A stretch of 35,301 nt of DNA from a virus. Of this stretch, positions 13,508 through 19,767 are shown in pieces; the stretch's first letter is position 1; every line of letters starts with the position of its first letter. The stretch lies in IMG/VR virus record IMGVR_UViG_3300022591_000033, positions 1 to 35,301 of that record. The stretch is one strand, 5' to 3'. The position numbers and the translations under genes are program-made. The notes below the pieces were generated by a model, which was given only the letters and a program-made list of their open reading frames with translations, did no database searches and had not been told where the DNA came from.

Positions 13508-14362
13508 CTAATTGCGCCGACGCAGAGGCGCGGGCGCCTCGCCGACCGAAACCACTTTGACGACCGGCACGGTGTAGCCCTGCTTCGCCATCGTGGCAGC
13601 GTCGCAGATAATGTGGGTCGCGATGACCTTGGGTTTTTCGTCCTTCTTCACATCGCGGCGACGTTGACCTTTGATCCGGCGATAGATCCCATCGTGCTCG
13701 CGTCCCGGATGAATATCGTCGCCCATGGTGCCAATCGAAGCCGTGGCTTTGGAGATGGACTCGAACGGACCTTTCGCGGTCTTGTTGCTGACATCCTCTT
13801 GAACGATGAACCATTGATTGGCGTGCTTCGCTTTGCGCTCGGCCTTTGCCTTCGCCTTCGACTCTTTCGCGGCGGCCCGGGCTTCGGCTTTCTTAACTTT
13901 CTTCTCAGCCTTGACCTTTGCCTTGGCTTCTTTCGCGGCAGCTTTCTTGACTTGCGACTCTTCCTTCTTGGCCTTGCGCTCGGCGGCCTTTGCAGCGGCC
14001 TTCGTCTTCACTTCGTCGCCCGAATTGGGTTTGAGATCGGCAACAGGTTTCACGTTCGCGGCAGCTTTCTTTGCAGCCTTTTTGACGTCGCCCTTGGAAT
14101 GCTTCAGGGGCTTAACTCCAGCAGTGATGGTTTGCGCTAGTTTCGACATGTTAGTCTCTCCCTCATCATTCTCTCGTCCGTGGCTGGCCGTCCATCGCGG
14201 AAGCGGTTGCCCCGGATCGAGTCTGTAGAACTTGTGTTTGAGTTGGCCGGCAGCGAGCGCGGCGGCCATTAACGACCGCAACTCCCCCGCCGACTTAATA
14301 GCGAAATCCGTGATGCACCGCCAGGGGTCATCATCGGAATCCCGCCAGGACACACGAACCAT
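13508..14362 (-). CDS. Lys/Ala-rich, histone H1-like phage protein
   Basis: Read from ATG 14362 the product has 284 residues. Residues 1-70 form a distinct small domain (VRVSWRDSDDDPWRCI, then SAGELRSLMAAALAAGQL). Residues about 80-185 are dominated by Ala and Lys with AKAKVKAEKKVKKAEA-type repeats, like bacterial histone H1 or other DNA-condensing tails. Residues about 190-284 form a C-terminal domain starting NQWFIVQEDV. A second ATG at 14149 has GGGAGAG 8 bases upstream and would give a 213-residue protein without the first domain. I prefer 14362 because it closes an otherwise 260-bp gap and has GGTGGGGTGG upstream. DNA binding is inferred from composition. Confidence 0.65.
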   Translation of the reverse strand: MVRVSWRDSDDDPWRCITDFAIKSAGELRSLMAAALAAGQLKHKFYRLDPGQPLPRWTASHGRENDEGETNMSKLAQTITAGVKPLKHSKGDVKKAAKKAAANVKPVADLKPNSGDEVKTKAAAKAAERKAKKEESQVKKAAAKEAKAKVKAEKKVKKAEARAAAKESKAKAKAERKAKHANQWFIVQEDVSNKTAKGPFESISKATASIGTMGDDIHPGREHDGIYRRIKGQRRRDVKKDEKPKVIATHIICDAATMAKQGYTVPVVKVVSVGEAPAPLRRRN

Positions 14363-14374
14363 TTCGTAATCCAC

Positions 14375-14398
14375 CCCACCCTCATCCTGCAGGGTGGG
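14375..14398 (-). promoter_or_regulatory. Hairpin overlapping the ribosome binding site of the Lys/Ala-rich gene
   Basis: CCCACCCT (14375-14382) and AGGGTGGG (14391-14398) form an 8-bp stem with an 8-base loop. The 14375-14382 arm read on the minus strand is part of the G-rich binding site for ATG 14362, so folding could hide it. Confidence 0.5.
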
Positions 14399-14409
14399 CT
14401 TGAAACCTT

Positions 14410-14640
14410 CTACCGTCCGATGAGCAAGGCTGCCATTTTCAGGTTGCGGAGATGATTGAAGAGGGCCACCATGCTGAGCTCTAAGCCCGAGGCGAGAAAG
14501 GCTTCCTCCCTCGGCATGTGTTGCTCGAGCTTCGACACGGTGCGCTGAACCATGCGTGCGGCGTCGTCGAGGCGAACAACTTCCTTCGCCAGCCGCCGCG
14601 TGAGATGCTTTCGGTTGTACGCTTTCCTGTTTGAGCACAT
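14410..14640 (-). CDS. Small basic helical phage protein of unknown function
   Basis: This 76-residue protein is basic and mostly helical (NRKHLTRRLAKEVVRLDDAA, later ELSMVALFNHLRNLKMAALL). It is not recognised. ATG 14640 is preceded by GGAAAGGGGAAAATA, one of the phage's G-run binding sites, with a compound hairpin 35 bases further upstream. Confidence 0.6.
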   Translation of the reverse strand: MCSNRKAYNRKHLTRRLAKEVVRLDDAARMVQRTVSKLEQHMPREEAFLASGLELSMVALFNHLRNLKMAALLIGR

Positions 14641-14673
14641 TATTTTCCCCTTTCCTTTTTGAAATCCCGTGGC

Positions 14674-14707
14674 GGCCCTCCGCTCGTCGAGCGAGAACGT
14701 GAGGGCC
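14674..14707 (-). promoter_or_regulatory. Compound hairpin between the first two early genes
   Basis: Outer arms GGCCCTC (14674-14680) and GAGGGCC (14701-14707) enclose an inner CGCTC/GAGCG stem (14681-14685, 14689-14693) with a 3-base loop. It sits in the spacer 14641-14724 and has no U-tract. Confidence 0.5.
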
Positions 14708-14724
14708 TCGGCGGTACCTCAACT

Positions 14725-15027
14725 TCAGAATTTCACCTTGTCGACCTCTTGCTCGATGAGCCGGTCGCTCAGCTCTTCAATCAGCTCAGCGATCTTCTCC
14801 CAGGCTTTCTTCTCGTCATGCGGAATCGATTCCGCTTCGGTCCCGAGCCCGTACTCGCCCGGATTCGCAATCTGCCGCATCGCCTCGAGGATCTGCAACG
14901 GCGTGCGGGTCGGTTTCGTTTCCTTGGGAAAGATCACGTCCATGAGCCTGCGATCGCCGATCCATCCCGTGGCCAGCTTGTCGTATCCTGCGTTAGTGGC
15001 CTCTTCCTCGGTTCTATTTTTGCTCAT
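14725..15027 (-). CDS. First gene of the leftward operon, unknown function
   Basis: This 100-residue acidic protein is not recognised. It contains PTRTPLQILEAMRQIANPGEYG in the middle and a helical, Glu-rich end (WEKIAELIEELSDRLIEQEV). The start ATG 15027 is fixed by AAGGAGG 6-7 bases upstream; the longer open frame to 15168 would pass through two large hairpins. Being first after the leader, it may be an early-expressed protein. Confidence 0.65.
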   Translation of the reverse strand: MSKNRTEEEATNAGYDKLATGWIGDRRLMDVIFPKETKPTRTPLQILEAMRQIANPGEYGLGTEAESIPHDEKKAWEKIAELIEELSDRLIEQEVDKVKF

Positions 15028-15051
15028 CACTTCCTCCTTGAGATTTGAAAT

Positions 15052-15088
15052 CAGATCACAGCCGATGACTCGCATCGGTTCTGATCTG
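15052..15088 (-). promoter_or_regulatory. Long leader hairpin next to the first ribosome binding site
   Basis: CAGATCA (15052-15058) pairs with TGATCTG (15082-15088) and CCGATG (15062-15067) with CATCGG (15073-15078); a symmetric 3-by-3 internal loop separates them and the top loop has 5 bases. It ends about 10 bases before the AAGGAGG of the gene starting at 15027. Confidence 0.55.
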
Positions 15089-15111
15089 CTTTGAATCCTC
15101 TTGACCTTGCG

Positions 15112-15156
15112 CTCCTGCAACCTTCGTCCCCGAAGGGCTCTTATCAGTTGCAGGAG
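15112..15156 (-). promoter_or_regulatory. Second leader hairpin with a nested stem
   Basis: CTCCTGCAAC (15112-15121) pairs with GTTGCAGGAG (15147-15156). Inside the loop CCTTCG/CGAAGG (15121-15126, 15131-15136) forms a second stem with a 4-base loop, sharing base 15121 with the outer arm. It precedes the hairpin at 15052-15088 on the transcript. Confidence 0.5.
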
Positions 15157-15484
15157 GTTTCGGCTCACAGGCGATTCCTGTGTCCGGAGGCTATAGGAGC
15201 CGGTCCATTTAATTCCCGCGCATGATGGAAGACCCGAGCAGGCTGGATTACCCTGCCATCAGTTCCCGGCGCTACCTTAGTTCGCGCCTTGCCGTACCGC
15301 GGAGCTGCTACCCTTGGCATCGTTTCCGTTGGGCTTTCGCGACTGTACGTCCATGCGCCCCATTGGATTTCGTTCCGCCAATTGACCACGCGGCACAACC
15401 GTATAAGTGGATGCCAGGGCCGCCTGCTTCCTTCCCCCGTCGCTTTGTGCTTGGCTCTTCATTTCAGCGTCCACTTACACTATA

Positions 15485-15512
15485 AGCATACCACGAAATA
15501 ACACGCCATCAA
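15485..15512 (-). promoter_or_regulatory. Candidate leftward promoter of the early operon
   Basis: On the minus strand TTGATG (15512-15507) and TATGCT (15490-15485) are 16 bases apart, a fair sigma-70 match in a locally AT-richer patch. Transcripts would begin near 15478 and carry a leader of about 450 bases before ATG 15027. No experimental support. Confidence 0.4.
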
Positions 15513-15642
15513 GAGAATTCTGCGCGTTTCGCACAGCTCAATTTCGTGTGGAATCAGTCGTTTACCAGGAAACTGTGTTTCTAGGCGGACTATTGTATGG
15601 AAGGAATTGAGGAAAACCCAGTGTTTCGATATGTCTTATCAG

Positions 15643-16011
15643 TTAATACGAGGCTGCTCCGCTCGTGCTGGTTGGAAGCGTTGCGCAAGCCTCGTTCGAG
15701 TGGTCGCTCACGGTCATTCCATCGGATGCGATGGCGACAACCGCATAGCACCATTTCTCGCCCGCAAGCACAGCCCCGTCGTTGAATCCCAACCCCTTGA
15801 TGATCGTGCCGTTCGCCAGCAGGTATGGGCCCCCCGAAGTCTTGCTTCGATATATCTTGTAGCCGACGATCCCCGGCGAGGTTGAAGCCGTCCAGTGCAG
15901 CTCCACCCAGTGATTGACGGCGAGCGTCAAGCGCGCCGTCACCGTTTGCTGCTGCGCCTGCATCAAGACGGCCCAGCACAGCAGCGCCGCACCGAGGAAT
16001 TTCAGGTTCAT
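15643..16011 (-). CDS. Exported fibronectin type III-like protein
   Basis: This 122-residue protein has a signal peptide (MNLKFLGAALLCWAVLMQAQ, cleavage near AQ-Q) and then one fibronectin type III-like domain (about 30-115): VELHWTASTSPGIVGYKIYR, followed by a GGPY turn and KWCYAVVAIASDGMTVS. One Cys pair may form a disulphide outside the cell. The start overlaps the previous gene by ATGA and has no binding site of its own, so translation is coupled. A role on the host surface or in adsorption is possible. FN3 domains are also common on virion proteins, but the signal peptide argues for export. Confidence 0.7.
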   Translation of the reverse strand: MNLKFLGAALLCWAVLMQAQQQTVTARLTLAVNHWVELHWTASTSPGIVGYKIYRSKTSGGPYLLANGTIIKGLGFNDGAVLAGEKWCYAVVAIASDGMTVSDHSNEACATLPTSTSGAASY

Positions 16012-16400
16012 TTTGAGGCTACCACATTGCTCGTCTTGATCTGCAGACTGGCGCTCGCGGTTCCTGAATCCGTCGCGGTGACTGAAAAAGTGAATGTGCC
16101 AGCCGTGGTGAGCGTTCCAGAAAGCAGCCCGGTGGTCGAAAGTGTGAGCCCGCCAGGAAGGGTCGAGCCCGAGGCCACAGACCAGGTGATCGGAGGCGCC
16201 CCGCCCGTGGACGTGAATTGGATGCTGTACGGTTGGCCGATGTATCCGGGGGGCAGGGTGGGATTGGTCGCAATAGCCAGGGCAGCGGTGACGGTCAAGC
16301 TCATCTGCTTCGTCGCTTTTTGCTGCTGCGCCATTGCGCAGGGCACAACCATGAACGAGGCAAGGACCAGAAATACGAGGGTGGCAAGAGTCTTTTTCAT
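16008..16400 (-). CDS. Exported protein with a putative Ig (He_PIG) domain
   Basis: This 130-residue protein has a signal peptide (MKKTLATLVFLVLASFMVVP, cleavage near AMA-Q) and then one He_PIG-type domain: LPPGYIGQPYSIQFTSTGG, PITWSVASG, LPGGLTLSTTGLLSGTLT, and FTFSVTATDSGTA. This is almost the textbook consensus, in a style very common in soil Acidobacteriota and related bacteria. ATG 16400 follows AAGGAG with 7-base spacing. It is paired with the FN3-like exported protein and may have come from a host surface protein. Function unknown. Confidence 0.75.
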   Translation of the reverse strand: MKKTLATLVFLVLASFMVVPCAMAQQQKATKQMSLTVTAALAIATNPTLPPGYIGQPYSIQFTSTGGAPPITWSVASGSTLPGGLTLSTTGLLSGTLTTAGTFTFSVTATDSGTASASLQIKTSNVVASK

Positions 16401-16489
16401 GTGATTCTCCTTCATCGTGGGATTGAGAGCAGGGCCGCAGAAGCGCTAGGGCACTCCCGCGGCCGGCACAATATTTGGGCTTGCGGCCG

Positions 16490-16648
16490 TTAGCCAGCCT
16501 TCACCAGCACCGAGAGAACCCAGAACATGAGCCCAACTGCGATGATCTTGAGCCGATACGTCTCAAACGGCACTGGCCAAGCGAAGGCCCCGAGGGCGAA
16601 AAAAACGAACGCGAGAACCAGACAGATGAAACTCCAGGGTGCGTTCAT
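16490..16648 (-). CDS. 52-residue membrane protein, two predicted spans
   Basis: The product begins MNAPWSFICLVLAFVFF and has hydrophobic segments at about 5-24 and 35-49, a short loop between them with FETYRLK, and ends VKAG. ATG 16648 has AAGGAGG about 8 bases upstream. The small size, two spans and position near a DUF5675 gene and other membrane genes make a holin-like or anti-holin role possible. A hairpin (CGGCCG at 16460-16465 and 16484-16489) lies after its stop. Confidence 0.65.
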   Translation of the reverse strand: MNAPWSFICLVLAFVFFALGAFAWPVPFETYRLKIIAVGLMFWVLSVLVKAG

Positions 16649-16738
16649 GCGTGAATCCTCCTTGCAAGGATTTGTCCCCGTCTCTCCGGAGCGTCACGGC
16701 TGGATCTCGCGTGCCGTTTCGCGGTAAGGGAAACTCGA

Positions 16739-17365
16739 TTAACTCTGGACCGCAGCCTTCTGCGCAGCAGTCGGAGCAATGGCAGCCTTTGCACCAGCAA
16801 TCGCCACGTTGTCGGAGCTGCTCGTTAGCGGCGTGGCAGTTCCAAACAGGATACCAGCCTTGCGGCCACCCTCATTCGTGATCTCGGCCGTGTCACTGAC
16901 GGAGGCATCGACCGTACCATCCGCCAAACTGAACGTCGCCGTAATGTTGATCGGAACATTCGGCTGGGCCGGAGGATTTTTCACGATGACGCTTCCACTG
17001 GTCACGGTGGGCGGAGCGCCGGGGTCAGGGTCTTGCACCGAATAGGTGTCAATCGTGAAATCGACGGTCGCCGGGTCATCCGAAACCACGGCCACGACTT
17101 CTCCAGGGTCCAGAGCTGAAAGGTAATTTCCTGCCGCATCCATCAGCGTCAGGTAGAATTTTTCATTTGTCGTACCAACAGGAAGTTTAACGGGCATGTT
17201 ACTTGTTCCTCCACCGAAACGGATCATGGCAATTCTGTTTGGCCCGGTCAGAGCCTTCAGGATGGCCTTGTTAACTTCGAGAGTTTCATGTGCGAGATTG
17301 GCGAGTCTGTCGAGTCGGGCGAGAAGACGCCGCCATTGCTCATGACTTATCACGGCGATCACCAT
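16739..17365 (-). CDS. Phage protein with an Ig-like region, function unknown
   Basis: This 208-residue protein starts with a helical segment (WRRLLARLDRLANLAHETLE) and continues with an Ig-like beta region (about 55-165: KFYLTLMDAAGNYLSALDPG, VVAVVSDDPATVDFTID, INITATFSLADGTVDASVSD). The end is Ala-rich. Such bacterial Ig-like folds decorate virions or bind surfaces. AAGGAG lies 10 bases before ATG 17365. A second possible start, ATG 17197 after GGAGG, would encode only the Ig-like part. Confidence 0.6.
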   Translation of the reverse strand: MVIAVISHEQWRRLLARLDRLANLAHETLEVNKAILKALTGPNRIAMIRFGGGTSNMPVKLPVGTTNEKFYLTLMDAAGNYLSALDPGEVVAVVSDDPATVDFTIDTYSVQDPDPGAPPTVTSGSVIVKNPPAQPNVPINITATFSLADGTVDASVSDTAEITNEGGRKAGILFGTATPLTSSSDNVAIAGAKAAIAPTAAQKAAVQS

Positions 17366-17413
17366 GGTTCTTGGCTCCTTCTTCCGTTCTTCAACGCTTG
17401 CACGCGCAGCGAA

Positions 17414-18190
17414 TCATCTCAGGACGAACGCGATGGTGGCCCCGATGCCGGCGCCCACTCCGTACAGGAACCAACGGATCTTTCCCTTGCGCGCGTCTGC
17501 CTTCGCTTGGTCTAGGTCGGCTTTCAGGGTGTTCTTGTCTGCCGTGCAGGCAGCCTTGTCGGAAAAATGGGCGGCCTGTTCTTTGCCGAGCGCCGCTCCG
17601 TCGTTTGAGATCACCTGCGCGTCCTTGTCGAGTGACGCTTGCAGATCTCGCTTATCCTGTTGAAGCACCGGTACCAGCTCGAGAGCGATCACGCTCTTCT
17701 GTGCCAAAGGAAGCGGCACCAGGGCGTTGCCCGATGTGTCCACCACGGGAGCCGGTTCACTGGCTGCCTTGCCCCACTCGATGGCCAGGGCGGGTGGCGC
17801 GAGCGTCGGAACCGCCGCAGCGTGCGTCTGGAACGTGGCGTCGCGCTTCGCGACGGCGGAAGCCAGCGATGAAACCTCACCTTGCAGGGCGGCGTTCTGG
17901 CGGGCAAACTGCGCTTGCTGGTCGGCGTTCGTCTTCTGAAGCGCGGCGTTGTCTTTGTCCTTCTGAGCCGACAATGCCTGGGCCAGGGCGGCCCGGGCAT
18001 CTGCCCGATCCGCGGCCTTACTGTCCCAGAGATAAATTGCACCCAACAGCGCGGCCGCCAAACAGGCGATCAGCACAAGATGCGAAGCGCCAAACGCCCA
18101 GGCTGCCTTAACCTTTTTCTCGACAACCTGCAGCTCGTTGGTAGGCCCGGTGGCGGGGGGGGTCGAAGGAAAACTTCCCGTGGTGCTCAT
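17414..18190 (-). CDS. Coiled-coil protein with N- and C-terminal membrane segments, spanin-like
   Basis: This 258-residue protein has a cytoplasmic-looking start, a membrane span at about 33-55 (ASHLVLIACLAAALLGAIYL), a long Ala/Gln/Asp-rich coiled coil (60-130), a Pro-rich piece, a second coiled coil (165-230) and a hydrophobic end (WFLYGVGAGIGATIAFVL). The architecture recalls unimolecular or inner-membrane spanins that join both membranes during lysis, but the order and length are not typical. ATG 18190 is preceded by TTTGAGGC. It follows the DUF5675 gene by 8 bp, supporting a place in a lysis-associated set. Confidence 0.6.
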   Translation of the reverse strand: MSTTGSFPSTPPATGPTNELQVVEKKVKAAWAFGASHLVLIACLAAALLGAIYLWDSKAADRADARAALAQALSAQKDKDNAALQKTNADQQAQFARQNAALQGEVSSLASAVAKRDATFQTHAAAVPTLAPPALAIEWGKAASEPAPVVDTSGNALVPLPLAQKSVIALELVPVLQQDKRDLQASLDKDAQVISNDGAALGKEQAAHFSDKAACTADKNTLKADLDQAKADARKGKIRWFLYGVGAGIGATIAFVLR

Positions 18191-18198
18191 GGCTTGCC

Positions 18199-18702
18199 TC
18201 AAACCGTCAATTCATTCGTGATCGAGATCGCCACATCCTGCGGCGGTCTGACTTGGTCATACTCTAGCACAAAGCCGTCCGCATTCACAATGCGCCGCTC
18301 CAAGCCCAAGACCAGCTCAATCTTTCGCGTCAGAGCATCGAGCGCCAAGCGCGAACTGCCGATGAAATCCATGTGAGCCGGGTGTACTTGACCGACCAGC
18401 ACACATCCCTCCGTGTCCGTGTCCCGATTGCCAGAGTGGATGCGCACGCCGGTGAAGTCTGGCACGTTCAGGATGTGCAGCATCATGCGTTGGAACTTCG
18501 CGGAGAAGTCGATCACGACCGGAAAGATTCCGCTGGGAATCGCCGTCACTCCAGGGATTTTCCACGTCTCTACCGGCTGGGCCATTACCTCACGTACCTT
18601 GTCTTCCAGCGAGAAACATTCCCAACTCGCATCAATGAAAAGGTTGCCGATCGTGGCCTTATCATCGGAGCTCTTCTCATACCGCTTGATCTCGATCAGC
18701 AT
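18199..18702 (-). CDS. DUF5675 family protein, lysis-associated
   Basis: This 167-residue protein carries the family's marks in order: an N-terminal strand (MLIEIKRYE), FSLEDKVRE, IPSGIFPVVIDFSAKFQRMM, LNVPDFTGVRIHSGNRDTDT and EGCVLVGQ, then SRLALDAL. The RIHSGN.....EGC core resembles the active region of L,D-transpeptidase-like folds. DUF5675 genes are common in phage lysis regions, so a cell-wall role is plausible though not proven. ATG 18702 has GAGGGGAAATTGCC upstream. No other soluble endolysin is visible in the window, so this could be the candidate. Confidence 0.8.
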   Translation of the reverse strand: MLIEIKRYEKSSDDKATIGNLFIDASWECFSLEDKVREVMAQPVETWKIPGVTAIPSGIFPVVIDFSAKFQRMMLHILNVPDFTGVRIHSGNRDTDTEGCVLVGQVHPAHMDFIGSSRLALDALTRKIELVLGLERRIVNADGFVLEYDQVRPPQDVAISITNELTV

Positions 18703-18745
18703 GGCAATTTCCCCTCTTGCTGGATTTCATGGTGGACGAGCACGT

Positions 18746-18997
18746 TTATTGTGCGGGTGGCTGGCCGCTCTGGTCGGGCCGTTGCCCGCTGTCCGTCATC
18801 TTAGCGGCCTGCACGTCGTCCTTGATCGAGTGGCCCAGGACGTATCCCATGAACAGGCCGAAAAACGTCAGGTAAGTCGCATCCAATCGCTTCTCCCATT
18901 GGAGAATGTTTCCAGTGATGAAGAAGCAGATCAGGAAGGCCGTGGTCTTGCCTTGCAGAATGGTAACCATGGAATCAGTGAATTTCTTCAGCCACAT
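18746..18997 (-). CDS. Small membrane protein, holin candidate
   Basis: This 83-residue protein has two hydrophobic segments, about 13-32 (ILQGKTTAFLICFFITGNIL) and 41-58 (ATYLTFFGLFMGYVLGHS), with a charged loop between them and a polar, Pro/Gln-rich cytoplasmic tail. This suits class II or III holins, which open the inner membrane at the end of infection. ATG 18997 follows GAGGAGG with good spacing. Neighbouring DUF5675 and coiled-coil membrane genes support a lysis cassette. Confidence 0.65.
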   Translation of the reverse strand: MWLKKFTDSMVTILQGKTTAFLICFFITGNILQWEKRLDATYLTFFGLFMGYVLGHSIKDDVQAAKMTDSGQRPDQSGQPPAQ

Positions 18998-19008
18998 GAA
19001 TCACCTCC

Positions 19009-19695
19009 TCACTGCACCATTGAGATGCGTTTCTTCTCCCGGTCAGATGCCATCATGGTGAGGATCTGGTTCACCTTGTTGTCCAAGCTCAGCAACCGAT
19101 CATTCGTTTCCTTCTCGTGCATTTCTAGGGAGAGACGGACGGCCTGAAATTCTTTTTCGCTGACCTGGCCCTCGGCGGAATGAGCCAGCAGATCAAGGCG
19201 TTTCACGTCTTGTGCCATCTCGAACAGGGAGTGATTGCTCGCGACCATTGCGGACTGAGTCGTCGCGATGGCTTCCGTCGTGTTTTCTAGCTTCGTCAAG
19301 CGACCATTCGTAAATTCCAAGGTTGCCACAGCCCTCGCCGTTTGCTGCGCGAGCGCTGAACCGTTCTGTTCGAGCGAATCTAGGCGCTGCGTGTTGACTT
19401 CAACCTGCCTCTGGCTTCCCCCGGAACCTTGGAACGCTGCTTCAAGTTTCTCAATCCGCACATCGACTCGCCTTACAATTTGAGTCAGGTCATATATGGC
19501 CGTTTCGTTCGAGGTCGTCCTGTGCTCAACCGCAATACGATCCCAGAACATGGAAGCTGAGATGCCGAGGCCGAACATCAACAGCCCCATGCCAAGCGTC
19601 CACAGTCTTCCATTCAACCGGCTCGTTGTCTTTCCAGGTACGGAATGGTCCACCATGTATTGCTCCGATCTCAAAACGAAGGATGCTGTGCTCAT
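19009..19695 (-). CDS. Single-span membrane protein with a long coiled coil
   Basis: This 228-residue protein has a transmembrane segment at about 32-50 (WTLGMGLLMFGLGISASMF) and then a coiled coil of about 160 residues with heptad spacing (IVRRVDVRIEKLEAAF, later LTKLENTTEAIATTQ). It may be a membrane-anchored fibre, a spanin-related part or a superinfection factor; nothing specific is recognised. GAGGATAGA stands before ATG 19695; ATG 19656 (MVDHSVPGK) is an alternative start. It follows the glycosyltransferase after a 72-bp spacer. Confidence 0.6.
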   Translation of the reverse strand: MSTASFVLRSEQYMVDHSVPGKTTSRLNGRLWTLGMGLLMFGLGISASMFWDRIAVEHRTTSNETAIYDLTQIVRRVDVRIEKLEAAFQGSGGSQRQVEVNTQRLDSLEQNGSALAQQTARAVATLEFTNGRLTKLENTTEAIATTQSAMVASNHSLFEMAQDVKRLDLLAHSAEGQVSEKEFQAVRLSLEMHEKETNDRLLSLDNKVNQILTMMASDREKKRISMVQ

Positions 19696-19767
19696 TCTAT
19701 CCTCGAAACAGTGGATTTTAGCATGTCAACCGCTTCGTATGATAAGTGAGGCGCGGCGCGCCACGCC

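Larger units (their letters stand above)
15028..15642. other. Non-coding leader and intergenic region
   Basis: This is the longest stretch without a supported gene. From right to left it holds an AT-richer patch with the candidate promoter, about 300 bases (15165-15475) in which I find no convincing gene, tRNA or repeat, and the two hairpins. Short minus-strand frames (15165-15398 and 15277-15474) lack ribosome binding sites. A structured leader RNA or small RNA here is possible. Confidence 0.5.

Noticed and set aside
13316-14140. Plus-strand frame with Gly/Leu/Arg/Phe-rich repeats
   Set aside because: Produced by the complementary strand of the Lys/Ala-rich gene; its repeats mirror that composition.
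15165-15474. Two short minus-strand frames in the leader region
   Set aside because: No ribosome binding sites, unusual composition and overlap with the leader; kept as non-coding for now.
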